Assembly (NCBI GenBank): GCA_034440575.1
Contig: JAOTOL010001621.1
Span: forward strand, 2,797,501-2,861,500
DNA length: 64,000 nt
DNA from: Imbricaverruca yamaguchii
Lineage: Eukaryota > Arthropoda > Thecostraca > Neoverrucidae
Reading direction: 5' to 3'
Shown: positions 1 through 11,569 of the stretch, piece by piece
Layout of the letters: each line of letters starts with the position of its first letter
Position numbering within the stretch: the stretch's first letter is position 1
The notes under the pieces: model-generated
Databases searched by the model: none
The model's input: only the letters and a program-made list of their open reading frames with translations
What the model was told of the DNA's origin: nothing
Position numbers and translations under genes: made by a program

Positions 1-11
1 AGGGTCATACC

Positions 12-840
12 TTAGCCCGCGCCGTCTCGGGGGGTTAACGCCCCCCGTAAGGGTTTCCGCGGTTAGCGAAAGAAAGGCGCACGGATGCGCACCGAAATTT
101 GGCGTACCTTTCTCGACATCAATTTGACATGTAGTGTCAAAAGTTTGAGGTCAGATCATTTAGGGTCAACGAGTTAGTCAGGGTCAAGTGAGGTCACCTC
201 CAGAAATGTTCAACTAGTTGTCACGCTTTAACGGATGCAGATATTTCAGTGAAACTTTCAGCGTTTACTTATATTTAGGGACGAAACAAAACACACTAGA
301 GGAATTTTACCATTTCTTATTCTGTTTTTGCTTACTTATTAGTTCATTATATGTATCCATATGAGATAAAATTGAAGATTCTGGCTAAAGTGAGCATTTT
401 GTATAGGCGCAAGTTGAGATCGTACATCTTTTTCGGTACGCTCTACCCATTAGAAAACGAGAAAAAAAATAAAGAAAATGGAAAACACAAAATTTGGAAA
501 GTTTTTAAAATGTTGTTTTTTGGGTGAGAAAAAAATTGTAGGGTACTGCTCGACTTCGCATTCCTCTTCTGATTCCAAATAATTTTTGTTTACGAATCCC
601 CAAAATGAACTCCTCAGAGCCAAAAACATGATGTAAGTCGTGAAAACCTAGGCCCCTAGTGACGTCACTTTTGGGGATTTTGCAGTGGTGTCTGGCCTTA
701 CTCGTCGGGCGCTTTCCAATGACGCCTATTTCGTTTACGTGCGACGCTTAGTTTTGAGATTAGAGGGGCTCCCTACCCCCACCGAACCCCCACCCCGAGA
801 CGGGGTGTCATGGCATGGCCCGAAATACGGGGAGGGTTAG
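12..840 (-). mobile_element. TTAA-ended element, family A copy A1
   Basis: This is a diverged full-length family A copy in reverse orientation. Its left edge reads TTAGCCCGCGCCGTCTCGG and its right edge closes with GGGTTAG, both one change from TTAA. The half-site cluster (AGGTCA-type words, forward-strand view) lies near 150-200. The TGACGTCA palindrome lies near 660. The CCCCGAGACGGGG subterminal palindrome lies near 792. Order and spacing match the copies at 38799, 48138 and 58907. There is no coding capacity, so mobility would depend on a transposase supplied elsewhere. Assignment to piggyBac is inferred from the TTAA and CCC/GGG ends only. Confidence 0.75.
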
Positions 841-1569
841 TGTGTGTTGCTGACATGCCGACCGGGTGCGGGCCGGGCAGGTATTGCTTTCCGAGCGCCG
901 AGATCCGAGTCGGTACCACAGGGTTGCCGTGTCCGGCAGGGTTTACCCCTTCGATATCCATAATATTTCCTGTATCGTCGCTCATACTGGCGACAACAAT
1001 GCCGAGAGATGGGTGTTGAAGCGCGTGAGAGGTGCCGATATCAACGGGCACCGACGAGAGAGGAAGCGAAGGAAGCGGAGAGGCCTTCACCGCCAGCTAC
1101 CAACATATTTACGGCGCATACCACCATTGGAAGAGATCTGCATTATTGAGTTGGCAGTCCCCGTCCCAATAGACAGAAGCCACCAATAGAAACGACCGCC
1201 ACTCAGAATAGCGGAGAACTGGATGTGATGGGACAAGGGAAGAAGGCCTGAAAAGAGATTGATCCGAGGCCTCAAATGTCAGTAAATGCCGAGATGTGTC
1301 GCCCGTGGAAGATCATGGTGATTGTGTCGCATAAGCAAGAGTAAGAAGCGAGCATGTGGCTTCCTGGCACGTGAACAGTGGTCGGATTTCGGAAAATTAA
1401 CATTGCCACAAAACACCACCGCCATTGCCTTCCACAGCAAGATATGCTAAAGTCTTCGCACGCACCCCTCCCCATCGGATCTAATATCCGTGGCGTCGCT
1501 TTGCCAAAGTGCATCACATTCACAGTGAACCATTCCTGCATACAACTATTACCTCTTCTACGACGACGA
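841..1569. other. Unassigned unique sequence
   Basis: No repeat, RNA gene or recognisable protein was seen. Short open frames occur on both strands but overlap each other and match no family I know. Confidence 0.5.
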
Positions 1570-1676
1570 GTTGTCGCAAACGCCAGCTACTATGCTATCA
1601 AAAACATATATCGGTCTGAGGGCAAGTGGTACTGGGATGAAGACGAGGATGAGCCAGACTGGGACAGGAAGGAGGT
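1570..1676 (+). repeat. Dispersed repeat pair, Asp/Glu-rich frame, copy 1
   Basis: This segment recurs at 4058-4162 with roughly 80% identity by eye. In one frame both copies read VANASY, then (Y/H)A(I/M)KNIYRSE, followed by an acidic stretch. Several differences are at third codon positions (cgg/cga, gag/gaa). That hints at an old coding segment, but the frame is short and no family is recognised. Downstream to about 1850, imperfect units of roughly 60-70 bp containing GGNACTGGGAC continue the purine-rich composition. Confidence 0.5.
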
Positions 1677-3452
1677 GTGGCTGAAAGGTGAGGTGGGGGG
1701 AGGATCAACCAGGACGTTCCAACTTTGAAGAAGGAGGAATAGAAGGAAGCGGCACTGGGACGCGACGAGTTTGGACGAGAGGATGAAAGGAAACGGTACC
1801 GGGACCTGGCAAATTTTGAGAAGGGGAAATGAAATGAAGTGGCACTGGCTGGGTATGTGGACTATGGCGTGGTGCAAGAAGAATACGTAGCTGGTGAAGG
1901 GATGGAATTGATAGGAGCCCAGCCAGCCGAGGAAGAAAAACTTTGATGTGGAGTTGGGAAAAGATGCAGGTGGGAAGAAAAACGAGCTGGAAGCAGCATG
2001 TGACCTTCACGACCTTTACGACTTTTACGACCTTTGTGACCTTTACGACGGATCCGTGGCAGTGGGCGATCCAGTGTGATCTGCATCGTGTGGTGATTGT
2101 ATTGGCAAGTAATTGTACGACCCTGCTTATTTTGCAGCGTTGAGTACATCACCGACATATCACCTGGCTGTGCATGCACGGCGTAGTTTTGTGACGTAGC
2201 TCATCATAGCATATCATAACTATATATTGGCAGAGCAGCGATTCTAAATAGCTCTTTGTCTCAAGCAAATGTTGAGCTATAATTATCGCACGCCGGACGA
2301 GTTGTATCAGCATTCTCTTGAAGTGGGATGTCACCCAGTTGTCATTTCGTCTGTGATATGTGTGTAATAGCCTCAGAAGATCACATGGCAAGGAATGCCG
2401 ATTTTCTGCGTACTTGTTTTGGGCATTTAACACACGTAACGTAACATGTAACGTAACATGTAACATGCAACGTTGAACGTGATGATAGTCAAAAATTGAA
2501 TGAGTTCGGCGCCTCTGTAGGTCGAGATTCCAGTACCATAATAAGTAATTAATTGATGTCAGGCTTACAACAGGTATACACCTCATAAGTGAATTTGTGA
2601 TGGTGATTTATAGTGCAATGTCTTAGCCCAAGAGAAAATGGTGTCATCACGAGTTGTTCCTGAGTAGTGGGAAGCAATCGAGGAACCTTAGTTCCTGGCT
2701 GTGGTAATTGTGAGGCGATTAGACTAGTAATGGCCGGCGGCGCCGCACCTTTTCTCCAGAATAGACAGGGGCGTCGCCGTCCTCGGCTTACAGGGTGGAT
2801 CCAACTGCAGGGGCGCACGAATGATTGCTTTTTCGGAGCAGCAAGGTGATAGCCGTCTCCTATCCTAGCTGGCGTCAGATAACCAAAGATCTATCTGGTG
2901 GCGACTCTCATGAGAGCAGGTGACACCCAAGCTAAGAACCGAGCATCCGGTTGAGGAAGACGGCGAATTTTCCTGAAAGCTGTGCTGGCGGGAAATCTGC
3001 GACCGTGTTTTCCACCGGAACTGATGCCTGTCAGCCCATTGTGAGCCGGCAGATGCGTCAGCTGCCTGCCCCCGGGAATTTCTGCTCCAACTAACCTGTA
3101 ATTGAATCCATCGACGAGTCAGCTGGCTTATCCGTCGGCTGACGAGGCCACCAACACCTAAACAATCAAAGCTATTGCTTTGGTTTTCGATTCTGCAGTA
3201 GCGTCGCCGAAATAAGAAAAAGATGTGGCGAAATGATCGTCGCTAGGTGCTGATATCGAAGGATAACTCAGCGATAAAAGAAACTGGGATCTTGACCAGT
3301 TTTCCTAACTTGCATATCAGAGCATTGCAAATGTACAAAGCATGCCGCTTTCACACCGCCATTTAAGTGGCGAAACGCAGGATTGCAGTTCAACTGTCTG
3401 AACTCCACCTTATGGCAATCTGAATGGCCTACTTCACTGTTATCACCTGAAT
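1677..3452. other. Unassigned sequence with small tandem patches
   Basis: No gene was recognised. Small patches include a short TTYACGACC tandem near 1999-2049, an ACGTAACATGTA-type tandem near 2432-2475, and a hAT-like terminus at 2766. The remainder is unique sequence without recognised homology. Confidence 0.5.
2766..2782 (+). repeat. hAT-like terminal motif
   Basis: The sequence CAGGGGCGTCGCCGTCC has the CAGNGGCG start seen in many hAT termini. It nearly matches the motifs at 53761 and, inverted, at 31403-31418. No partner end or 8-bp target duplication was found, so this is only a terminal remnant. Confidence 0.35.
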
Positions 3453-3715
3453 GCAGTAGCAGTCGTTTGGCATGCTTAGACATGTGTTCTGTTTTGCAGT
3501 AGCAGCCGTTTGACATGCTCAGATGTGTGCTCTGTTTTGCAGTTGCAGCCGTTTGTCATGCTCAGATGTGTGCTCTGTTTTGCAGTAGCAGCCGTTTGAC
3601 ATGCTCAGATGTGTGCTCTGTTTTGCAGTTGCAGCCGTTTGTCATGCTCAGATGTGTGCTCTGTTTTGCAGTAGCAGCCGTTTGACATGCTCAGATGTGT
3701 GCTCTGTTTTGCAAG
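3453..3715 (+). repeat. 43-bp minisatellite, alternating dimer
   Basis: About six units of 43 bp; identical landmarks (TCTGTTTTGCAG) fall at 3488, 3531, 3574, 3617, 3660 and 3703. Units alternate between two types (GTAGC...GACAT and GTTGC...GTCAT), giving an 86-bp higher-order repeat. The first unit, at 3453-3487, is degraded. Each unit contains a pyrimidine run ending in TTTTGCAG that resembles an animal 3' splice site. The overlapping 72-codon frame is a by-product of the tandem structure. Confidence 0.9.
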
Positions 3716-4057
3716 CTTGTCGGACAGCTGCAAGTGGCTTGAAGTTGAACCAAGAATTCAAGAATTCTGCAAAGTTCTTCTGCGATAACGGCGGAATGAG
3801 TAAGCGCAGAAACACCTAGTCTTAGTAGCTTATTATGCATCTCTATTCCATGTTCCGAAAAATATCAGCTTCAGTTAATCAAAGGTCATTGGCCTGATAC
3901 GATTCGGGCTCGGAAATTCAGAGCATACTGAAAATTTGTCTTTTCAATTCTTTTCAAAATTCGATTTCGGGTACATTTGCTACCCCAATAATGATGCAGG
4001 CATGACATATGCTGATATATGTCTGCTAATTTATGTGTGGAAGGTCAATATCATCAA

Positions 4058-4162
4058 GTTGTCGCAAACGCCAGCTACCACGCTATGAAAAACATATATC
4101 GATCTGAAGACAGGTGTGACAGGGAGGGGGACGAGGACGAGCGAGAGTGGGACAAGAAGGAG
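4058..4162 (+). repeat. Dispersed repeat pair, Asp/Glu-rich frame, copy 2
   Basis: Second copy of the segment at 1570-1676, in the same orientation about 2.5 kb away. It preserves the N-terminal reading and an acidic run but has diverged in the middle. The frame does not extend far on either side. Confidence 0.5.
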
Positions 4163-5201
4163 CATCATGTACATTCTACAAAATACTATCGAATGTAAAA
4201 TGTAGCTGTTCTTCGCCAAGTGATTCCTGGATTTGGTTTCTCAGCTGCTTAGGTCGTCGAACATGAGATAAAATGACAAGCGAATGACCTAAGATGACCT
4301 GACTTCGTGCAGGGTGATTTGACCTGATTGGACCTTTCTTTTCAATTGCTTTCCGAGCAGTGTACACATAAGCGTACGAGATCGGTTAGCCAATTTGTGC
4401 ATTGTCCCAGCATGAACTGGGGTCAAGTCAGATCAGAAGCTGGATGGTTTGCAAAGATGCTCCAGTATCATATCAGTTCTTTTTGAAACACAATTGTATC
4501 CTAAAAGTGTGATGTTGCGGAGATATCCACGCTTTAAGTTGCTTGACATGTTCATATACCTGACCTGATCTTAGCATTTCTATGTCAATTACATGGAAAT
4601 ATTATGCTTGAATGGTTCTGCTGGAAGAAACCTAGCGGAATGTTTCCTTTTTATCGAAACAATTATCCAATGCAAAGGTCATGTGACTGTGATCACCAAA
4701 TGTGACCTTTAGCGACCATGGCATGGCCCAAAATGGAGAAATAAGATGACATATGACCGACAGGTTGCATTTAATTGCCATTGATTTTTATCGGTGTCTC
4801 TAGCATGCATAGTTTTGAAGTTCGTATTCAAGACTGATACTGGCCTGACCTATCCAGGATCGACACTTTTTCACTATATAACGTAAATGCATTCGTCTGT
4901 GCTAATTCTTGCAAAACAATGTCGAATAAACACAACCTTTGTCTTTTTCTAGTCGCTACCAGTGGCCTGGAGATAAGGCAGATACATCGACCTAATAAGA
5001 CATCTGGTGATTTTATTATCAGTTCAAATGCAAATCTGAAGAATGTTTCGGGTTGTCCATGACCAGAGCTTTCAAGCAATGCTCTGTATTTCATCCTAGC
5101 GTACGTCGATCGGAACGTAGAAGAGTCTTTCAAGAACTCCCCCCCCCCCGAACTGACGAAGGTGGGTCTGCAGCCCGGCACAGCGAGGGCGAACTGTAAG
5201 C
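4163..5201. other. Half-site-rich unassigned region
   Basis: TGACCT/AGGTCA words are frequent between about 4285 and 4770 (for example near 4286, 4296, 4320, 4562 and 4706). This resembles the interior of the TTAA families, but no ends were found. It may be a decayed element. No gene was recognised. Confidence 0.35.
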
Positions 5202-6035
5202 ATGAACATAATCCATCACTGCTTCGCTCTTCTGCTCTTGGTATCAGGCGCTCACTCACTGCACCCTATCACCTCTTCCGGAGCAATTCATCCATCTGCT
5301 CAGTTCAGCACGTCCGCCAAAGAAGTCCCAGACGGAATAATTGCCTTATTCAGGCGATTCTCCAGCTTTCTCCCTCTCCCTACCTCTCCCCCTCACCCTC
5401 TCTCCTTCCTTCCATCTCCCTCCCCATTCTCCCTCCCTCTCCCTCCCTCGCTATCCCTCTCACTCTCCCTCCCTCTCCCCCTCTCCCTCCCTCTCCCCTC
5501 TCCCCCCTCCCCCATTTCCCTCTCCCCTCTCTTTTCCTCTAACTATCCCCCTATCTCTCCCTCTCCCTCTCCCCTCTCCCCTCTCCCTCCCTGTCCCTCT
5601 TCCCTTCCCCTCTCCCTCACTGCTCCCCTCTCCCTCCCTCTCCCCTCTCCCTCACTCTCCCTCCCCTCCATCCATCTCCCCCTCTCCCTCCCTCTCCCTC
5701 CATCTCCCTCCCTCTCCATCCCTCTCCCATCTCCCTCCCTCTCCCCTCTCTCTCCCTCTACCTTTCTTCCCCTCTCCCTTCCTCTACCTCCATCTCCCCT
5801 CTTCCTCCCTCTCCCCTCTCCCTCCCTCTTCCCATCTACCTCCCTCTCCCCTCTACCTCCCTCTACCTCCAGCTCCTCCTCTCCCTCCCTCTCCCCCTCT
5901 GCCTCCCTCTCCATCTCCTTCTCTCTCTCTCCCTCTTTCTCCTTCCTCCCCCTTTCAACACTCCCATTCTCCCTTCATTTCCAGAAGGGAAAATCCTTAA
6001 AGATATTTCTGGCCAAGAGGATAGACACTTTATGA
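5202..6035 (+). CDS. Open frame with signal-peptide-like start running into pyrimidine tract
   Basis: A 277-codon frame starts MNIIHHCFALLLLVSGAHS, a plausible secretory signal with a short polar start, a leucine core and a small-residue cleavage region. About 30 ordinary residues follow. The remainder, from about residue 52, is a Ser/Pro/Leu-rich translation of the pyrimidine tract. Such a tract cannot contain stop codons on this strand, so frame length is not evidence of coding. Only the first 50 codons could be real, perhaps a first exon; no splice donor was confidently placed. The family is not recognised and the frame may be fortuitous. Confidence 0.2.
   Translation: MNIIHHCFALLLLVSGAHSLHPITSSGAIHPSAQFSTSAKEVPDGIIALFRRFSSFLPLPTSPPHPLSFLPSPSPFSLPLPPSLSLSLSLPLPLSLPLPSPPSPISLSPLFSSNYPPISPSPSPLSPLPPCPSSLPLSLTAPLSLPLPSPSLSLPSIHLPLSLPLPPSPSLSIPLPSPSLSPLSPSTFLPLSLPLPPSPLFLPLPSPSLFPSTSLSPLPPSTSSSSSPSLSPSASLSISFSLSPSFSFLPLSTLPFSLHFQKGKSLKIFLAKRIDTL
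5350..5990 (+). repeat. Long polypyrimidine tract (CCCTCTCCCTC-like)
   Basis: About 640 bases are almost entirely C and T, built on irregular CTCCCTCCCTCTCC units with rare A or G. Mirror-symmetric segments occur throughout, so triplex (H-DNA) formation is plausible on general principles. The complementary strand is purine-only with many GGGAG runs. Confidence 0.9.
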
Positions 6036-9000
6036 TACCACAAAATCCGAGAGGGATACAAATTTCGTGGGGAGAAGAAAAAAACGTTTACTGAAGAGAT
6101 AATTGGTACCAGAACTTGTAGAGAGAGAAAAAAAAACAAATTGCGCATCACAACCTAGCAACTTCTTTCACCATATCTCGACCCCGAAAACATAGTGACT
6201 TAGTAAGTCCTCATATACACAAACGCAGTTGAAATTGAGATAGAACTTAACGCCAAAAATTAAAAATTGTTCGCAACCTTTTCAAGTGTATGTCTTTGTA
6301 GTTCATGTGGACAACAATGGAAGCAAGCTGCCACATTCACGTTACCCTGCAAGAGCAACCATGTTTATACAAGCCGTATAAAGCAGATATATGTGTGATA
6401 TGAATCATTATGCAGTAATTGTAGGTTCCCACATTGTCGAGTTCTATTACCGAGGCTTGCATCAGCACTTCAGAGTATCACATACAAAAGAGGGCATTCC
6501 GCAAGCCACATTAGTTGAGCTGCAAACGTTTCGGCCATATCCGTATGTTATTGCGTTGTAGTGAAATGTGCATTGTGCATGTAAAATGCTCGCTCTGTTG
6601 TCATTGAACCTATTGTCGTACAGTGGCGGATCCAGGGCGAGCCATGGGTCCGTCCCCCTTGGCACCCGAAAGGGGCCCGCCTGGGCCGCGGAACGCGTTG
6701 TGTTTCAGCATATGTCGTGACGAAGCACACTCTGTGGCCGCTGCAAGGGGCATGGAGTCGATCGATGAGGATCCTGTTGAATTTCCTGCTGAGTATCGAA
6801 TTCAATTATGAATTCAATTATGAAACAAGTAAGCATGGCATGCGCAGTAGTAATGGATAAGTTTCATCTCGGAACATGTATTTCTTGAAGCTTTACTGGT
6901 GAGTTTTAATTTCGAGGACGATGGTGGCATTAACCTTCTATTCATAAATTATATCTATAATTCAAGGAAGCGCCTAAGAATTCCTCGCTTTGCGATTGAC
7001 CAAAATATACGTTTTGTCACCAATGAGAAGTTCAGCGATGCTTCAAGGCCCCTTATTATATTCTGCACATGGAGCGCTTCCAAGTTTGAAGTAATCGCGT
7101 CGGCTTTAGCTTGGATCTTATCCGTTCGTCAGTGGCAAATGGATCGTAGAAAACGGCTCCAGTATTCCAGTTTGCCTCGAGGTATACAAATTAAATTGCA
7201 ATGAAGCCAAAAACAGTAGTCATCGGCCTCCTGACGGCCTCCGAGATGCTGAAGTTGTCGAGCGACCCCTTCAAGTCGAATCAATTCAAACATGTACATA
7301 AGACATGACTGAAGCACAAACAACCTCACGCACTAGTCATCCTGCTATTTCGAACCCATGAGACACATCCAAATTAGACAGAATAGATTTTTGCGCGGTA
7401 GCTAAACAAAATTGGCAGTCATCGACTAAGGAAAATGTAGCGCATTGCTTATTTGCGCAGTTTTCATAATTGTTATCATTTTCTTCTTGTGGTGTTTGAT
7501 GTCATGCGAATTATCCATGGATTATCGGCCCCCTTGCACCAGGTAACCGTCCCCACGCCAGATGCACTACTGACTGCCAGCCCGCACCGACGAGACTTCG
7601 CCGAAGGTGCCATGCTTTGTAGTTAGGGCTGTATGAAGCCCAATACACCGAGAATGTGATCAGTACACAGCCGTATGCGTAGTGCCAGCATGCAAGGTGT
7701 ATGGGAAAATTTGATGGAAAGATCAAAATGGGCTTGTCCACTTAAAAGCATATAATATGGGAACAAGACATTGGACTGACCTTCGATTGCACCACCCATC
7801 GAGCAGAAGACGGAAGAGCTTTCTGCACATGCGTACTAGCGATTTTATTGACAACTGGTGGTAAACATTAGTAGCGCGGTCTTGTTGACGTAGCCACAAG
7901 AATAATCTGCAAATTAAACAAATATCAATCCGAATTTGAACAAGAAATGCATCAAATTACAACATGAAATGCTAACATACCAAAATATACTGGAGATACT
8001 AGCTTAGTCGTATAACGTTTAACAGACTACAATGCGTGGCTGTATTACCCGGGAACTTGACCACGGTAGAACTGGTTATAGCGGGGTGTTTTGAGTATAT
8101 GCACTTATTACTAGTCATACATTGGTAGCTCTACCCTGGAGAGTTCACGAAGGTCTGGTGGTGGTCGCATACTCAAAGCAACATAGTTACTCCTCACATC
8201 ATCGTTATCTTGCATGGTGAACCTTTCTTATCTTTTTCCATAGCATAACCATTGTCGAATAACTACCCCGTTAATTCGCATGTGGTTTATCGCCCTAAGG
8301 TATGTCAACTATTTCTCTTGTGATCAATGAACTATGCCGCTATATTAGTTTTACGTTGCTAACTCCCTTAAACTCTGTTCATTTTTTTTGTTTGTTCAGT
8401 GTGTGTTTATGGGCGGGGGGACGACGGGCATGTCAATTCTCAATGTGCTATATGCTGTTTTATCATAACTGGAAGATGGCCACGGGGTGATGCTACAAAG
8501 TGTATACACTGTTACGCAGAATGAGTGGGTGATGGTGCCGCCTAGTGCGTACAATGGTCCAATTGTTGTACAATTGGTGATTCCAGCATATATATTGGGT
8601 AATTTCGTTGCCATTTCAGCAATTCTAGTTCACTGAACAACACCTGAGAGATGTGCAAATGATGTTTGCCTTCAGCGAGGTGATCCGCTGTGGCGGCTGG
8701 GCACCGCTGCTCCAAACTGCAGATGCCATGCCTGGCACTGACGGCCTCGGAATAAAGTGACTACGTATCTGCCTACCGGCATCGTCATCGTTCCCCTGAG
8801 TTTGCCCACATCGACCAGCTGCGCTCCGGCTGATGGTGTTTGGCAAGAGTTTGTGACGGCTTTGCCGTAGCCAGGCGTGGTATTCACCACGGTGCGGTCG
8901 GCTGCCGTTGTTAACTGGCAGGGGCCCAGCTCCACCCGGGGCCGACATCTATATATGTGTGCGTCAGCTCTCACTTCCCAATTCTTAGCCGGCGCCAATC

Positions 9001-9070
9001 CGATCGAAGGCAGGCATCGGTTCGTGGCAGACGTGAGTAGAAATGTATCCACACGCTGAGTAGTCGAAGC
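6036..9070. other. Unassigned region
   Basis: No gene was recognised. Apart from a hAT-like end at 6621 and a small GAATTCAATTAT duplication near 6799-6822, I see nothing to support. The last 380 bases are GC-richer and include CTATATATG near 8950, which could be TATA-like but has no gene behind it. Confidence 0.45.
6621..6636 (+). repeat. hAT-like terminal motif
   Basis: CAGTGGCGGATCCAGG is a terminus very commonly seen in animal hAT elements. It is followed by a GGGTCCG...CCCCCTTGGCACCC region typical of such ends. No inverted partner was found nearby, so the element is incomplete or its other end has decayed. Confidence 0.5.
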
Positions 9071-9943
9071 GTCGGTGTGTGGAACAGTCTGACCACAGTC
9101 GGTGTGTGGAACCGTCTGACCACAATCAATGTGTGGAACAGTCTGACCACAGTCGGTGTGTGGAACAGTCTGACCACAGTCGGTGTGTGGAACAGTCTGA
9201 CAACAGTCGGTGTGGGGAACAGTCTGACCACAGTCGGTGTGTGGAACAGTCTGACCACAGTCGGTGTGTGGAACAGTCTAACCACAGTTGGTGTGTGGAA
9301 CAGTCTAACCACAGTTGGTGTGTGGAACAGTCTAACCACAGTCGGTGTGTGGAACAGTCTAACCACAGTTGGTGTGTGGAACAGTCTAACCACAGTTGGT
9401 GTGTGGAACAGTCTGACCACTGTTGGATGTGTGGAACAGTCTAACCACAGTTGGTGTGTGGAACAGTCTAACCACAGTCGCGTGTGTGGAACATTGCGAC
9501 CACAGTCGCGTGTGTGGAACATTGCGACCACAGTCGGTGTGTGGAACAATCTGACCACTGTTGGATGTGTGGAACAGTCTAACCACAGTCGTGTGTGTGA
9601 AACAGTCTGAACACAGTCGGTGTGTGGAACAGTCTGACCACAATCGGTGTGTGGAACAGTCTGAACAGAGTCGGTGTGTGGAACATTGCGACCACAGTCG
9701 GTGTGTGGAACAGTCTGACCACAATCGATGTGTGGAACAGTGTGACCACAGTCGGTGTGTGGAACAGTCTGACCACAGTCGGTGTGTGGAACAGTCTGAC
9801 CACAGTCGGTGTGTGGAACAGTCTGACCACAGTCGGTGTATCGAACATTGCGAACACAGTCGCGTGTGTGGAACAGTCTGACCACAATCAATGTGTGGAA
9901 CAATCTGACCACAGTGCGTGTATGACAGTCTTACCACAGTCTG
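9071..9943 (+). repeat. 27-bp minisatellite
   Basis: About 32 units of 27 bp carry GTGTGTGGAACAGTCT followed by a GACCACAGTC-like end. Because 27 is divisible by three, several frames on both strands stay open. One-base insertions (for example near 9423, 9480 and 9560) shift the frame, which argues against protein coding. Variant words (CAGTCTAACC, CATTGCGACC) are clustered, consistent with local unit spreading. Confidence 0.95.
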
Positions 9944-10176
9944 GAGGGGAGAGCCGGTTTGAAGTCGATTCTTTCCATGAAACGCCCATACTGTCAATGC
10001 TAAGCTTGTCTAAAATTTTGCGGTGGCGTTCCCTCTCTCCCCTTCCTCTCCGTTTCCTACGCCCACGGTGAACGTTTGCTCAGTTACCACACATTTGCTT
10101 TTGCATTTGCTCAGTCTGCATGGACACTCGCCGACATTCGAGCCGGCGGTGCGCCTATCGCGGACCTGACTCGAAA

Positions 10177-10841
10177 ATGCTGATTGACTCCAGCTGACTG
10201 CAAATCGACCCTGCTGACTGCTGATTGACTCCAGCTGACTGCTGATCGACTCCTGCTGACTGCTGATCGACCCTGCTGACTGCTGATCGACTCATGCTGA
10301 CTGCTGATCGACTCCAGCTGACTGCTGATCGACTCATGCTGACTGCTGATTGACTCCAGCTGACTGCTGATCGACTCCTGCTGACTGCTGATCGACTCCA
10401 GCTGACTGCTGATCGACTCGTGCTGACTGCTGATCTACTCCTGCTGACTGCTGATCGACTCATGCTGACTGCTGATCGACTCCTGCTGACTGCTGATCAA
10501 CTCCTGCTGACTGCTGATCGACTCCTGCTGACTGCTGATCGACTCCTGCTGACTGCTGATTGACTACAGATGACTGCTGATCGACTCATGCTGACTGCTG
10601 ATCGACTCATGCTGACTGCTGATCGACTCCTGCTGATTGGTGATCGACTCCTGCTGACTGCTGATCGACTCCTGCTGACTGTTGATCAACTCCTGCTGAC
10701 TGCTGATCGACTACAGCTGACTGCTGATCGACTCCTGCTGACTGCTGATGGACTCCAGCTGACTGCTGATCGACTCGTGCTGACTGCTGATCTACTCCTG
10801 CTGACTGCTGATCGACTCCAGCTGACTGCTGATCGACTGCT
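10177..10841 (+). repeat. 21-bp minisatellite
   Basis: About 32 units of 21 bp with core GCTGACTGCTGATCGACTC. The dinucleotide after GACTC is the main variable position (CA, CT, AT or GT), and each unit usually has a GATC site. Open frames on both strands reflect the 7-codon period and are not evidence of a gene. Confidence 0.95.
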
Positions 10842-11569
10842 GTTCGTGTCCGCGACAGCAGGCCTGGCCGAGAGCTGGCAAGTGGCCGCACCCGGTCAGT
10901 TATCGACTCGACGTCGGCACCAGGCGTAGCGGCATGACGATGTACGAGCGATGGGTGGCCGCTCATGGCAGCCATTTGCATGATATGTCAGCTAATATGT
11001 AGATTGGTGCCGTACGTGTTAAGATAACGCCCGCTCCTGAACCGGCTATAATCCGCAATATCCAACACGGGACGCGCTGAGATGACTCGTCAGAGTCGCT
11101 GGAGCCACCGGAGCGGCCTGAGAGAGATAGAGAGATCGCCTCCGGCAGCAGTGAGACGACTTTGTCAACGAGGCTTCCACGCAGGAAATAACAGCCGTTC
11201 AGGGCGATTCTGTCGAGCTACTTCGAGTGTGGCTGGAACCAATCGGTTCGTATGCGGTGCGTCGAAACGTTTCCGTGGATTAAACCGGTCTCTCGAGATA
11301 GGAAATATGTTCTAAATCGGACCATCGGGATTACATCACATTTTATCCGGTATCAACGCAATCATATCGCTCCAGCGTGGCAACATGTGGGCTAGGACGC
11401 CGACTTCCCAGGCCAGAGGAATGCTGCCAGGTTTCGAAATGCATTGTATAATCCTTGCGGCTGCGCGCTAGCCTTTCAGGAGAACACACGATCACGGCAA
11501 CGCCCAGTTAGCCCTGGGTGTGAGCCTCACCCCTGAGGAGGGAGTGCGCTCGGTCTGTGTCGAGCGGCA
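10842..11569. other. Spacer between minisatellites
   Basis: Unique sequence separates the 21-bp and 108-bp arrays. A 77-codon arginine-rich frame at 11082-11315 has no recognised family. Nothing else can be supported. Confidence 0.5.

Noticed and set aside
5341..6000. Ser/Pro/Leu and Glu/Arg/Gly-rich frames
   Set aside because: A pyrimidine-only strand cannot form stop codons, and the purine-only complement has none in GGGAG-type repeats without TGA or TAG.
8940..9000. TATA-like promoter (CTATATATG)
   Set aside because: There is no start site, gene or conserved element behind it.
8971..10071. Frames of up to 313 codons with 9-residue repeats
   Set aside because: They follow the 27-bp minisatellite, are open in several frames on both strands, and are broken by single-base unit variants.
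10155..10981. Seven-residue repeat frames on both strands
   Set aside because: A by-product of the 21-bp array, equally open on both strands.
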